This document shows positions 1-7,919 of a stretch of 45,449 nucleotides of DNA, piece by piece (the stretch's first letter is position 1; each line of letters starts with the position of its first letter). The notes under the pieces were generated by a model. It was not told where the DNA came from, did not search any database, and saw nothing but the letters and a program-made list of their open reading frames with translations. Where the stretch lies: the NCBI GenBank assembly GCA_022790855.1, contig JAAVYA010000013.1, positions 1 to 45,449 of the forward strand. The letters are read 5' to 3'. This DNA is from Lachnospiraceae bacterium. Lineage in GTDB: Bacteria; Bacillota; Clostridia; Lachnospirales; Lachnospiraceae. The position numbers and the translations under genes are program-made.

Positions 1-80
1 CTTTCCGAAACGCGTTCTTTCTGATTCTCTTTGAATCGTTCAAGGTTATTTCACTGTTCAGTTATCAAGGTCCTGTCTGT
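1..80 (-). other. Probable leader of an rRNA (or stable RNA) operon running out of the window to the left
   Basis: Read on the minus strand, about 58-72 gives CTTGATAACTGAACA, which resembles the boxA-type antitermination segment found before 16S rRNA and in 16S-23S spacers of Clostridia and Bacilli. It lies directly downstream of two strong tandem leftward promoters and has no open reading frame. The mature RNA itself would start beyond position 1, so its identity as an rrn operon rather than a tRNA operon is inferred. Confidence 0.5.
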
Positions 81-102
81 TGTCTCAAGCGACAACTTCT
101 AT

Positions 103-131
103 ATATTACCATATCTGTTATCACTTGTCAA
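103..131 (-). promoter_or_regulatory. Sigma-A promoter P2 (leader-proximal)
   Basis: On the minus strand a perfect TTGACA (126-131) is followed after 17 bases by TAATAT (103-108). Transcription would start near 96 and run left into the putative rRNA leader. It is the second of two tandem promoters, an arrangement typical of rRNA operons. Confidence 0.7.
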
Positions 132-201
132 CATCTTTTTTCATTTTTTTACATTTTTCTTTTTTACCGGAGAACCTCTTATTCTCTGGTATATCATGTA
201 A

Positions 202-232
202 AAAATTCCTCCGCTTTGCGCGGTGGAATTTT
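202..232 (-). terminator. Hairpin terminator overlapping the start site of promoter P1
   Basis: On the minus strand AAAATTCC-a-CCGC pairs across a 5-base loop with GCGG-a-GGAATTTT, followed by a T run. It is well placed to stop transcripts coming from the cvpA operon (stop codon at 487). It lies immediately beside the P1 -10 box, so P1 transcripts begin inside the hairpin and should not form it completely. The pairing is seen; the role is inferred. Confidence 0.5.
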
Positions 233-261
233 ATAATAGCACCTTTTATTTTTTCTGTCAA
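233..261 (-). promoter_or_regulatory. Sigma-A promoter P1 (leader-distal)
   Basis: On the minus strand TTGACA (256-261), a 17-base spacer and TATTAT (233-238) form a near-consensus promoter. It lies about 130 bases upstream of P2, is oriented the same way and feeds the same leader. Confidence 0.7.
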
Positions 262-299
262 CACTTTTTGGACAAGTTTTTATATTTTTTTCCGTCCAT

Positions 300-486
300 T
301 AAAAGTCACCTTCGATGAGGGGTCAGATGCCCGACAGCCACTACCTCTTTGGCCGGACACTGTGCAGCGTAGTGCACGGTGCCGCGTGAACAGTAACTTC
401 CGGTCGTATCAGTCCCGATATCTGTATAGTTATGGACCCTCTCTATTTTCATTTAGGATATTTCCGGACACGCTCTGGCGGTGCAC
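300..486. other. Non-coding stretch between cvpA and the rRNA-type promoters
   Basis: No convincing gene is seen. The stretch contains a short inverted repeat, GTGCA-6-TGCAC, near 362-378. At 461-479 it holds a copy of a 19-base motif that recurs elsewhere in the window (see repeats). No known riboswitch or RNA family was recognised. Confidence 0.4.
461..479 (-). repeat. Copy 1 of a recurrent 3'-end-associated motif
   Basis: The plus-strand sequence TTTCCGGACACGCTCTGGC differs at three positions from the copy at 13789-13807, and a third relative lies at 6896-6914. All three sit just downstream of a minus-strand gene's stop codon and in the same orientation relative to that gene. The nature of the motif is unknown. 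Confidence 0.4.
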
Positions 487-1206
487 TTATAATCCAAACA
501 TATAATGGAAGAGATATAATATGATGTTGTGTTGATATAACCAGGATAGAACTGTGCTTTCACGAATATAAGCCAGTAAGGTCTGGCCAAAAGGACTGGT
601 ATAAGCGATAGCAACGAAAAACAGCAAAAGCCATACCAATAGCAGTCCCTGCAGTAACCCGGCCACAGCCCCCAGCGCCCGATTGACGCCTTTGATCACC
701 GGAAGACGAGCCACAACATCCAAAAGCCCCACCGCCAGCCGCAGCACAATGGAACAAAGAAAATATGTCACAAAAAAAACAATTCCTTGGAGAATCCAAT
801 CTGCAAGATAGGAACCTGCCTGTTGATAAAGCCCGCTTTCTTCTGCCGTATGGGTTACCGTATCTTGAGCTTTCTCCAGAACTTGTTCCAACCATTCCTT
901 TGGAATCGGCAATTCTCCCTCCCACTCTGCCCGGGCAGCTCCCGGCACTTCCAATTGTTCTCCATAGTGATTTAAGGTATCCTCCATAGATGAGCGAATT
1001 CTATTCGTGCAAGTTTCTTCCAAGTCCTGATGAATATTGGTACTCTCCTTCAAAAATTCCGTAATGTGAGGAGTCGCCCATGATACCAGTACAATCAAAA
1101 GCACCATAGAAATCAAAGAAAAAGCAATTCGGATCAACCCGCGCCAATATCCAATAACCGCTGAACCAATCAAAATTAATAACACCGCTATCAAAAACCC
1201 GTTCAT
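487..1206 (-). CDS. cvpA: CvpA family membrane protein
   Basis: This 239-residue integral membrane protein belongs to the CvpA (colicin V production) family, whose cellular role in Firmicutes is poorly defined. Hydrophobic segments are visible at about 4-21, 27-47, 135-165 and 175-205. The N-terminal motif GYWRGLIR just after TM1 is characteristic of the family. A longer extracytoplasmic or amphipathic loop lies between TM2 and TM3, at about 48-130. The start is supported by GGAGATGAG upstream. It is the last gene of a three-gene operon after the DUF5711-type and MPN-LysM genes, with 24 bases to the upstream stop. The family call is firm; the function is not. Confidence 0.85.
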   Translation of the reverse strand: MNGFLIAVLLILIGSAVIGYWRGLIRIAFSLISMVLLIVLVSWATPHITEFLKESTNIHQDLEETCTNRIRSSMEDTLNHYGEQLEVPGAARAEWEGELPIPKEWLEQVLEKAQDTVTHTAEESGLYQQAGSYLADWILQGIVFFVTYFLCSIVLRLAVGLLDVVARLPVIKGVNRALGAVAGLLQGLLLVWLLLFFVAIAYTSPFGQTLLAYIRESTVLSWLYQHNIILYLFHYMFGL

Positions 1207-1230
1207 TACTGTCTCATCTCCTGTGGTAAG

Positions 1231-2472
1231 CTATTTTAACATCACTTTATCCGTTGTTCCGTCCATGAGAAAAATATATCTTCTACCAATCCCATGGATT
1301 ATTTTATAAATATTTTTTTCAAAATTGTAATGAAATCTTTGTGTTCCCCGCAATGTATAAATCGTACATTCCAAATTATTGCGGATACATACCTCGTCAT
1401 TTTCCAAAAATTCAATAGCGTCATATTCCATGGTAAATTCAAAGGTACGAATCTTTTTTCCATTGAAATCATATATTTCCGCTGCATATGATTGCTGGCT
1501 GTTCTCTTTTTCAAATACTAGGCCAATATAGTGATGGTTGTAGAAAATGCTTCTGATTTCCTGTCCTATCTCCATTTCCTTCTTGACTACCGGCTTCTGG
1601 CTTCCTTCATAGATGATCAATTTCGTATCGCCAAAAGCTACGGCTATGTCATTTGTCAAAAATTCAATCTTGGGGATTACCACATCGCCGTATGGATAGC
1701 TGCTTACTATATTATCAATTTCATTTTGCCCCACTGAGCCGAAATTGTAAAAAGCCACTGTTGTTTTGATATTCCCTTCATTGGGGTCCAGCATAGCAAC
1801 CGCCATTTTCTTTCCGTCATTAGAGATACTGATATCTAAGGGATAGCCGCTGTTTTTGCTATTCAGTTCTCCCTCTGCCAGGAAGTTCCCTTCCTTATCA
1901 TATAGCTGAATATATCCCGTCCCCTCTTCTTCCATCAGAACCGTAACCATGCCCTGGTTTGCTACGTGTACCTGCCGGATCGGGCGGTTCGTTTGAATCT
2001 CTCCGCAGGGGCCGGACACGTCCATGATATAAATTGTTTTGCCGTTTTGTTCCGCAATCGCCACATACCCTTCACAGATATCCAGTATGGGCGACTGCAT
2101 CTCATAAGTCTGATTCCAGATCAGGCGATTCCCGGCATCTATATAAAACGCTCCGTCATTGCTGTACTTTAAAATATTTCCGTTAAACTCTGCAAACATA
2201 GTGCCGGCTGAGTCTTCCCGTTCTGCTGATTCCAGTACCTGAAAATCTACATATGTTTTTGTTTCGTATATGTAATAAAGACTTCCGGCCGCAATCAATG
2301 CTAAAACCGAAAGGAGTAAAATAACTCTTACTATCTTTCTTCGATGTTTTCGGATCTTCTTCTCTAGCTGTTCTACTTCTTCTCCCGCCAGCCGAAATGT
2401 TTTTTTAGGCACACTGCATTCCTCCGATGTAATTGGATAACCATATATTTTTTTATTATATCCCATTTCCAT
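1231..2472 (-). CDS. DUF5711-type membrane-anchored protein, probable beta-propeller
   Basis: The 413-residue protein has a cytoplasmic N-terminus rich in K and R (about 35-48), one transmembrane helix at about 49-69 and a large extracytoplasmic domain. That domain is made of repeating beta-strand segments such as AEFNGNILKYSNDGAFYIDA and RLIWNQTYEMQSPILDI, resembling a WD/PQQ-type propeller. This matches what I know of the DUF5711 family of Clostridia. Translation starts four bases after the stop of the upstream LysM gene, so the two are probably coupled. An alternative start lies two codons downstream. No catalytic residues are evident, and a scaffold or sensor role in the envelope is only an inference. 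Confidence 0.7.
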   Translation of the reverse strand: MEMGYNKKIYGYPITSEECSVPKKTFRLAGEEVEQLEKKIRKHRRKIVRVILLLSVLALIAAGSLYYIYETKTYVDFQVLESAEREDSAGTMFAEFNGNILKYSNDGAFYIDAGNRLIWNQTYEMQSPILDICEGYVAIAEQNGKTIYIMDVSGPCGEIQTNRPIRQVHVANQGMVTVLMEEEGTGYIQLYDKEGNFLAEGELNSKNSGYPLDISISNDGKKMAVAMLDPNEGNIKTTVAFYNFGSVGQNEIDNIVSSYPYGDVVIPKIEFLTNDIAVAFGDTKLIIYEGSQKPVVKKEMEIGQEIRSIFYNHHYIGLVFEKENSQQSYAAEIYDFNGKKIRTFEFTMEYDAIEFLENDEVCIRNNLECTIYTLRGTQRFHYNFEKNIYKIIHGIGRRYIFLMDGTTDKVMLK

Positions 2473-2475
2473 CTA

Positions 2476-4155
2476 TTAGGGAAGTACCAGTTTCTGTCCT
2501 GAAAAGATTTTATCAACATCGGTAATTCCGTTTATTTCACATAGTTTGTCCATCATGGCAGTGGTATTGTAAATCTTTTTACAGATCAATTCCAGCTTAT
2601 CTCCTGGCTGAACGATATAGTATCCCTGGTCCAAGTATGCCTGAGCAGCTGTGGGCTGACTTTCTTCCCCCTGGGCCGCTTCCCCTTGACCATCCGGAGT
2701 CCCCTCTTCCTGGCTTCCTCCAGCATCTTCTTGCGGCTGTTCTTGCTCCTCCTCTGCCTGGCCTTGCGGCGTCTGCGTCTCTTGAGCTTCTCCTTCTTGA
2801 CTCTCCCCTTCCTGGACTTCTCCCTGCTCCGGAGAAATATCTCCTTCCTGGTTCCCTTCACCGGGAGTTTGATTACCGGTCTCTTTGCTCTGTTCCTCTT
2901 CCTCATTGGGTTTCGGATTCTCATCTGCGCTGACAGGCTTTTCCAAATCCTGGTTATCCTCTCCATGGTCCGCTTCTGACGGCTGATCTCCTTCTGCCTG
3001 TTGCCCATCCGCCCCTTCCTCCGGCGTTACTTCTCCAGGTATGGATTCCACCACAAGATCCCCAGCCTTAGAATCCTTCTGCTGCTTTGTATTGGAATCC
3101 CCCGAAAGCACGGAAAGCACCTGTTCCACCTGCTGCATCTTTTCATAATTATTAACAGTTGTTATGCCGATCACGCACAGAATTACCATTGCCGCTGCCG
3201 CAGCCATATATAGCAATGGGTTCATACGCTTTTGAGGAAGCGGAGCTTTTTTCCCTTGAAGCATGCTGCGATATTTCCGAATGGCTTCATCTGCTGTCAT
3301 CTTCCCTGCTGCATCATTCCCTTCTTCTTTTTTCTCTGTATAAAAAAAGGTCTCCTGCTGACTCGTTGATTCTTCATCCTTTTGTTTCGATAAAGATGTT
3401 CCTTCCTTTACGCTTTTTTCTGAGTCTGATGCATATTCCTGCTGTATTTCTTTTGGTTCCGATTCAAAAAAGAATGTTCCTGGCTCCGGAATTTTTATAG
3501 CATCCTCGCTAAAATTTTCTGGAGCATCGGGATAAATCCGGGTTTCAATTCCCCCTTCCCGCTCTCTCGCCTGTTCCCGGATACTCACCATATATTCCTG
3601 CATGGGCAAGTTTTTCTCATAATAAATGTAATACCCCTCTTTTTTTTGCAAAATTCCCTGCTCATACGCAAAAAACAGATCCTCTCCCTCTGACGGTTCT
3701 GACAAAAAGAGCACCTTATCCCTTCCTACAAAATATTTTCGATGAGCGGCTTCTATGGCAGGAGAGAGTTCTAATGGAAAACCCGTTGCTCCCAGAAACC
3801 ATCCCACAATATCCTGGCTGTCAAAATACTGTTTAATTTCTTTGTATATGTATTCCCAACAGCTTTCATCAAACAAAATTCCTTCTTCCCGGAAAATAAA
3901 ATCTTCACAAAGGATCGCGCTGCTGACAAAAGTATAACGAATATCCTGAGAAACCTCGCTTTTCCCCAAAAGAACTGCTGCCCGTTTCTGTTTTCCACCT
4001 TCAAAAGCCGATGAATGAAGAAATGTATACACGTAATCTTCCATATAAATTTTATGTCTGCCCCGGGGGCTCCCAATCTGGCGTATATTTTTAGGCGGTT
4101 TTACAATAACGGTTCCGCCGTCTTTTGCAGAGTCTTTATAAATGATTTCTATCAT
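2476..4155 (-). CDS. Degenerate MPN/JAB-like domain - TM - acidic linker - LysM protein
   Basis: The protein is about 559 residues. The ATG at 4155 is preferred because AAAGGG sits at the right distance; a GTG three codons upstream is possible. Residues about 37-190 resemble an MPN/JAB1 fold: a strand with AAVLLGK, then GWFLGATGFPLELS where active JAMM enzymes have GW(Y/F)HSHPGF...LSxxD, then HRKYF and GYYIYYEKN. All metal ligands appear replaced, so this half looks catalytically dead (MPN-minus). A transmembrane helix follows at about 313-333. Next comes a long E/Q/G/P-rich linker (about 360-505), and finally a LysM domain (about 510-559) that should bind peptidoglycan. The topology is cytosolic MPN-like domain and external LysM. 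It is first in the operon with the DUF5711 and cvpA genes. LysM and TM are clear; the MPN homology is my own pattern match. Confidence 0.75.
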   Translation of the reverse strand: MIEIIYKDSAKDGGTVIVKPPKNIRQIGSPRGRHKIYMEDYVYTFLHSSAFEGGKQKRAAVLLGKSEVSQDIRYTFVSSAILCEDFIFREEGILFDESCWEYIYKEIKQYFDSQDIVGWFLGATGFPLELSPAIEAAHRKYFVGRDKVLFLSEPSEGEDLFFAYEQGILQKKEGYYIYYEKNLPMQEYMVSIREQAREREGGIETRIYPDAPENFSEDAIKIPEPGTFFFESEPKEIQQEYASDSEKSVKEGTSLSKQKDEESTSQQETFFYTEKKEEGNDAAGKMTADEAIRKYRSMLQGKKAPLPQKRMNPLLYMAAAAAMVILCVIGITTVNNYEKMQQVEQVLSVLSGDSNTKQQKDSKAGDLVVESIPGEVTPEEGADGQQAEGDQPSEADHGEDNQDLEKPVSADENPKPNEEEEQSKETGNQTPGEGNQEGDISPEQGEVQEGESQEGEAQETQTPQGQAEEEQEQPQEDAGGSQEEGTPDGQGEAAQGEESQPTAAQAYLDQGYYIVQPGDKLELICKKIYNTTAMMDKLCEINGITDVDKIFSGQKLVLP

Positions 4156-4259
4156 CAATTTCACCCTTTCTGATTCTTTGCCCCTACTATAGCATAGCCC
4201 GTCCTATTTTTTTGGAAATTCCTGTCACGGTATTTTATAATTTTCCGACAGCAGACAAC

Positions 4260-4287
4260 AAAAAAGCTGCCACCTTTTGGTGACAGC
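4260..4287 (-). terminator. Rho-independent terminator of the transketolase operon
   Basis: On the minus strand GCTGTCACC pairs with GGTGGCAGC around an AAAA loop and is followed by six T. It lies 18 bases after the stop codon of the transketolase C-subunit gene. Confidence 0.85.
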
Positions 4288-4304
4288 CCATGCATTTCTT
4301 GTTT

Positions 4305-5243
4305 TTATACATATGCTTTTACTTTTTTGTAAATATTTTCTGCATCCAGCCCGTATTTTCGAATCAGCTCTAACGCCGGGCCGGACTCTCCAAACACATC
4401 CTGAATGCCAATTTTCATCACTTGGGCGGGGGCTTTCTCACACAGCACATCACAAACTGCGCTTCCCAATCCCCCAATGACGGAATGCTCTTCTACGGTT
4501 ACAACCTTTTTTGTTTTGGCTGCCGAAGCCAAAACCAATTCCTCATCCAGTGGTTTGATCGTATGGATATTAAGCACTTCCGCATCTATTCCATCTTCCG
4601 CCAGCATCTGGGCGGCGCCCAGCGCCTCATATACGCAAAGACCTGTGGCAATAATAGTAACGTCTTTGCCTTCTTTTAGTACAATACCTTTTCCTATTTC
4701 AAATTCATACTCATTCTCATCGTTGATCACTGGAATCGCAAGTCTTCCAAACCGCAGATATACGGGCCCGTTATATTCATAAGCCGCCTTTACGGCCGCT
4801 CTTGCTTCCACATCATCACAGGGGTTAATCACTACCATCCCCGGAATCATACGCATCAGGGCAATATCTTCGTTGCACTGATGAGACGCGCCATCCTCGC
4901 CTACCGAAATTCCGGCATGGCTGGCGCCAATTTTTACATTTAAATGGGGATATCCAATGGAATTACGCACCTGTTCAAATGCCCGTCCGGCCGCAAACAT
5001 GGCAAAGGAACTCATGAAGGGCACTTTGCCGCAGGCAGCAAAGCCCGCCGCGATACCCGTCATATTAGCCTCCGCTATACCGCAGTCAAAAAAACGTTCC
5101 GGAAATGCTTTTTTGAACATACCGGTCTTTGTGGCCCCGGCCAGATCTGCATCCAGTACTACCAATTCTTCGTGAATTTTTCCCAGTTCAACCAAAGCAT
5201 TACCGTAGCTCTCTCTTGTTGCAATCTTCTTTACTTCTGACAT
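4305..5243 (-). CDS. Transketolase, C-terminal subunit
   Basis: The 312-residue protein corresponds to the pyrimidine-binding and C-terminal domains of transketolase. With the N-terminal subunit it would transfer two-carbon ketol units between sugar phosphates in the non-oxidative pentose phosphate pathway. FFDCGIAEANMTGIAAGFA contains the conserved glutamate that activates thiamine diphosphate. GASHAGISVGEDGASHQ and VTVEEHSVIGGLGSA are further family hallmarks. The gene begins 13 bases inside the N-subunit gene, so translation is probably coupled. Split transketolases are normal in Clostridia and archaea, so this is not a broken gene. Confidence 0.93.
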   Translation of the reverse strand: MSEVKKIATRESYGNALVELGKIHEELVVLDADLAGATKTGMFKKAFPERFFDCGIAEANMTGIAAGFAACGKVPFMSSFAMFAAGRAFEQVRNSIGYPHLNVKIGASHAGISVGEDGASHQCNEDIALMRMIPGMVVINPCDDVEARAAVKAAYEYNGPVYLRFGRLAIPVINDENEYEFEIGKGIVLKEGKDVTIIATGLCVYEALGAAQMLAEDGIDAEVLNIHTIKPLDEELVLASAAKTKKVVTVEEHSVIGGLGSAVCDVLCEKAPAQVMKIGIQDVFGESGPALELIRKYGLDAENIYKKVKAYV

Positions 5244-6067
5244 AATGCTTCACCTGCCTTTTCCAATTCTTCCATCGCCGCCTTATATTGTTCTTCGTTG
5301 GGTGCACTGCCGTGCCAGGAGGCTTGATTCTCCATAAAGGAGACGCCTTTTCCTTTTACGGTATTAGCGATGATTGCCGTAGGCATTCCTTTTATTTTCC
5401 GTGCTTCCCTGAACGCCCCCCGAATAGCATCGAAATCATGTCCGTCAATGGTGATCACATGGAAATTGAACGCTTCAAATTTTTTATCAATTGGATAGGG
5501 TGAACAAACCTCTTCAATTTTGCCGTCAATCTGCAGGCCATTGTTATCTACAATAAGCACCAGGTTATCCAGCTTGCGATGTCCTGCAAACATAGACGCT
5601 TCCCAAATCTGGCCCTCCTGAATCTCTCCGTCCCCGGCCAGTGCATACACCCTGTAATTCTGGTTATCCAGTTTACCGGCTGCCGCCATTCCCACCGCTG
5701 CAGAAAAGCCTTGTCCCAAAGAGCCCGTGGACATATCAACCCCAGGAATACATTTCATATCCGGGTGTCCCTGCAGATAAGACCCCACATGGCGCAGGGA
5801 AGACAGATCCTCCACCGGAAAGAACCCACGATGGGCAAGAGCGGCATACAGTCCTGGAGCCACATGCCCTTTAGACAAAACAAAGCGATCCCTGTCAGGT
5901 TTTTTGGGATGTATAGGATCTACGTTCATCTCTTCAAAGTAAAGATAGGTAAAAATATCCGCCGCTGAAAGAGATCCCCCCGGATGCCCCGACTTTGCGC
6001 TGTAGACAGCAGTTACAATTCCTTTGCGGATTTCATTGGCTATTTTTTGAAGCTGTAAATTCTCCAT
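5231..6067 (-). CDS. Transketolase, N-terminal (thiamine diphosphate-binding) subunit
   Basis: The 278-residue protein carries the cofactor-binding half of transketolase. SAKSGHPGGSLSAADI and LSKGHVAPGLYAAL hold the catalytic histidines. GDGEIQEGQIWEASMFAG followed by LVLIVDNNGLQIDG is the GDG-N26-NN type thiamine diphosphate/Mg site. It is the middle gene of the transaldolase-transketolase operon, 13 bases after the transaldolase stop, and overlaps the C-subunit gene. It is cytosolic. Confidence 0.94.
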   Translation of the reverse strand: MENLQLQKIANEIRKGIVTAVYSAKSGHPGGSLSAADIFTYLYFEEMNVDPIHPKKPDRDRFVLSKGHVAPGLYAALAHRGFFPVEDLSSLRHVGSYLQGHPDMKCIPGVDMSTGSLGQGFSAAVGMAAAGKLDNQNYRVYALAGDGEIQEGQIWEASMFAGHRKLDNLVLIVDNNGLQIDGKIEEVCSPYPIDKKFEAFNFHVITIDGHDFDAIRGAFREARKIKGMPTAIIANTVKGKGVSFMENQASWHGSAPNEEQYKAAMEELEKAGEALCQK

Positions 6068-6080
6068 TCTCTTCTCCTTT

Positions 6081-6734
6081 TCATTCCCCGAAAACGGCTC
6101 TATAGTCTGCCTGGAATTTGACGATCCCTTGATCTGTCAGCGGATGTTTCGTCATTTGTTCGATCACGCTGTACGGAACGGTAGCAATATCTGCTCCGGC
6201 CAACGCGCAGTCGATTACATGAATAGGATTGCGGATGCTTGCCGCGATAATCTGTGTCTCAATGCCATGTACAGCAAAAATATCTGCAATAGTTTTTATT
6301 AAATCTACCCCTGGCATATTGATATCATCTAATCTTCCCACAAAAGGAGATACATAGGTAGCTCCGGCTCTTGCAGCCAAAAGCGCTTGATTCGCATTGA
6401 AAATCAATGTAACGTTTGTCTTGATTCCTTCTGCCGTCAACACTTTTACGGCCTTTAATCCCTCTACGGTCATAGGAATCTTTACCACCATATTGGGATG
6501 GATCTTAGCAATCTCCCTGCCCTCTGCAATCATACCTTCTGCATCAACAGTAGTCGCTTTCACTTCTCCGCTGATCGGTCCGTCCACAATGGAAGCAATC
6601 TCTGAAATAACTTCCTTGAAGTCTCTGCCTTCTTTTGCAATTAGAGACGGATTGGTAGTCACTCCGCATATAACGCCCATATCATTTGCTTTTTTGATGT
6701 CTTCTACTTTCGCTGTATCAATGAAAAACTCCAT
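6081..6734 (-). CDS. Small transaldolase / fructose-6-phosphate aldolase-like protein (TalC/MipB subfamily)
   Basis: This 217-residue class I aldolase is the length of the small TalC/FSA subfamily. [29 protein letters not shown] and VVKIPMT (with the Schiff-base lysine) are clear, as are [26 protein letters not shown] and IIAASIRN. Next to the transketolase genes a transaldolase role (dihydroxyacetone transfer in the pentose phosphate pathway) is more likely than free fructose-6-phosphate aldolase. The start follows a strong AAGGAGG. It is the first gene of the operon, with promoter and possible operator repeats just upstream. Confidence 0.92.
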   Translation of the reverse strand: MEFFIDTAKVEDIKKANDMGVICGVTTNPSLIAKEGRDFKEVISEIASIVDGPISGEVKATTVDAEGMIAEGREIAKIHPNMVVKIPMTVEGLKAVKVLTAEGIKTNVTLIFNANQALLAARAGATYVSPFVGRLDDINMPGVDLIKTIADIFAVHGIETQIIAASIRNPIHVIDCALAGADIATVPYSVIEQMTKHPLTDQGIVKFQADYRAVFGE

Positions 6735-6831
6735 ATGTTTTCCTCCTTTTCTTTTTTTGCCGTATTTAGCTATAGAATAACACTTGTCTCTCTTTCTGTC
6801 CAGTCCCCATTTTTCCTAATTGCAGACGAAT

Positions 6832-6873
6832 TGTAACAGTGACGTTACAGGGCCGCTTATCTGAACTGTTACA
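6832..6873. promoter_or_regulatory. Inverted-repeat cluster upstream of the transaldolase operon
   Basis: TGTAAC (6832-6837) and GTTACA (6844-6849) form an inverted repeat with a 6-base spacer, and a further half site, ACTGTTACA, lies at 6865-6873. The cluster is about 100 bases upstream of the transaldolase start. It looks like a repressor or activator binding region, but the protein is unknown and it could also belong to an intergenic repeat. Confidence 0.3.
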
Positions 6874-6895
6874 CATGGACGGATTTATCATGGTA

Positions 6896-6914
6896 TTTTT
6901 AAACACGATCTAGC
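6896..6914 (-). repeat. Copy 3 of the recurrent 3'-end-associated motif
   Basis: TTTTTAAACACGATCTAGC matches 16 of 19 bases of the copy at 13789-13807. It lies about 40 bases downstream of the recR stop codon, beyond the recR terminator, in the same sense as the other copies. Confidence 0.3.
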
Positions 6915-6927
6915 TGCAAAAGCGGCA

Positions 6928-6957
6928 AAAGGGAATGCGCATTGTGGCATTCCCTTT
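6928..6957 (-). terminator. Terminator of the pfkA-dnaX-ybaB-recR operon
   Basis: AAAGGGAATGC (6928-6938) and GCATTCCCTTT (6947-6957) form an 11-base-pair stem with an 8-base loop. The stem begins inside the recR stop codon and ends in a short T run on the minus strand. Confidence 0.75.
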
Positions 6958-7552
6958 ATAGTTCTACGCGCCCTTCTAAAGCCCGCAAAAGAGTCATCTC
7001 ATCAATATATTCCAAATCTCCCCCCACAGGAACGCCGCTGGCAATCCTGGATACCTTGATCCCGGTGGGTTTTATCAGTTTACTGATATACATAGCCGTA
7101 GTTTCCCCTTCCAGGCTGGAATTCGTAGCGATGATCACTTCATCTACCTCTCCCTGAAGCCGCTGCATTAGTTCTTTCAGCTTAATATCATTCGGACCGA
7201 TTCCCAGCATGGGCGATATGGCTCCGTGGAGCACATGATATACGCCCTGATATTTCTGAGTTTTTTCATATGCCGCCAAATCACGGGTATCCTCCACAAC
7301 CATGATCAGTTTCTGGTCACGCTGGGGATTGCTGCAAATTGGGCATAATTCCTCATCCGTCAAGGTATAACATTGGCGGCAGTATCTGACATTCCGTCTG
7401 GCATTGATTATCGCATCAGAGAGCTGCTCCACATGTTCCAGGGGCATGTTCAGGATATGAAACGCAAGCCGTTGGGCGGATTTGCTCCCAATTCCCGGCA
7501 AACCTGACAATTCCTCGATCAATTTACCGATCTGTCTGCTGTAGTATCCCAT
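6956..7552 (-). CDS. recR: Recombination mediator protein RecR
   Basis: The 198-residue protein is the usual RecR length and acts with RecF/RecO to load RecA at single-strand gaps. Visible in order are an N-terminal helix-hairpin-helix ([20 protein letters not shown]), a four-cysteine zinc site (CRQC..., CPIC), and a Toprim domain with [14 protein letters not shown] and the C-terminal [19 protein letters not shown]. It lies 9 bases after ybaB, in the widely conserved dnaX-ybaB-recR order. Confidence 0.97.
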   Translation of the reverse strand: MGYYSRQIGKLIEELSGLPGIGSKSAQRLAFHILNMPLEHVEQLSDAIINARRNVRYCRQCYTLTDEELCPICSNPQRDQKLIMVVEDTRDLAAYEKTQKYQGVYHVLHGAISPMLGIGPNDIKLKELMQRLQGEVDEVIIATNSSLEGETTAMYISKLIKPTGIKVSRIASGVPVGGDLEYIDEMTLLRALEGRVEL

Positions 7553-7561
7553 GTTCTGCCT

Positions 7562-7906
7562 CTAAAACGGGAAACCGCCGCCCAGGCCCCCGGTAATCTT
7601 TGACATGGATTTGGTAGAGTATTCTTCTACCTCACGAAGAGCCTCGTTTGCCGCAGCCATAATCAGATCCTCTAACATTTCAATATCGTCCGGATCCACT
7701 ACTTCCTCAGAAATCTTTACTTTTAAAATTTCTTTCTTGCCGGATACCGTAACCTCCACAGCCCCGCCTCCGGCTGATGCCGTAATTTCTTTTTCTTCCA
7801 GCTCTCTGGTGGCCTCCTCCATTTGTTTCTGCATCTTCTGTGCCTGTTTCATCAAGTTGTTCATATTTCCCGGCATACCGCCTGGAAAGCTGCCTCTTTT
7901 TGCCAT
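7562..7906 (-). CDS. YbaB/EbfC family nucleoid-associated protein
   Basis: A protein of about 114 residues starting [10 protein letters not shown]. This ATG follows AAGGAGG at good spacing, so the upstream in-frame ATG at 7927 is rejected. The helical [24 protein letters not shown] segment and [15 protein letters not shown] are typical of this small dimeric DNA-binding family. It is sandwiched between dnaX and recR, its classic position. Confidence 0.94.
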   Translation of the reverse strand: MAKRGSFPGGMPGNMNNLMKQAQKMQKQMEEATRELEEKEITASAGGGAVEVTVSGKKEILKVKISEEVVDPDDIEMLEDLIMAAANEALREVEEYSTKSMSKITGGLGGGFPF

Positions 7907-7919
7907 TACAGCATCCTCC

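Noticed and set aside
300..486. A riboswitch or structured RNA between cvpA and the left-end promoters
   Set aside because: Only short local hairpins are visible and none matches a riboswitch or sRNA consensus I know.
2586..3213. Long open frames on both strands across the acidic linker of the LysM protein
   Set aside because: They arise from the repetitive E/Q/G/P codons of the real gene, give Arg- or Leu/Pro-rich low-complexity products and have no ribosome binding sites.
4305..6067. Two half-length transketolase genes as a frameshifted single gene
   Set aside because: Each half has its own start and complete domain set, and two-subunit transketolases are the normal form in many Clostridia.
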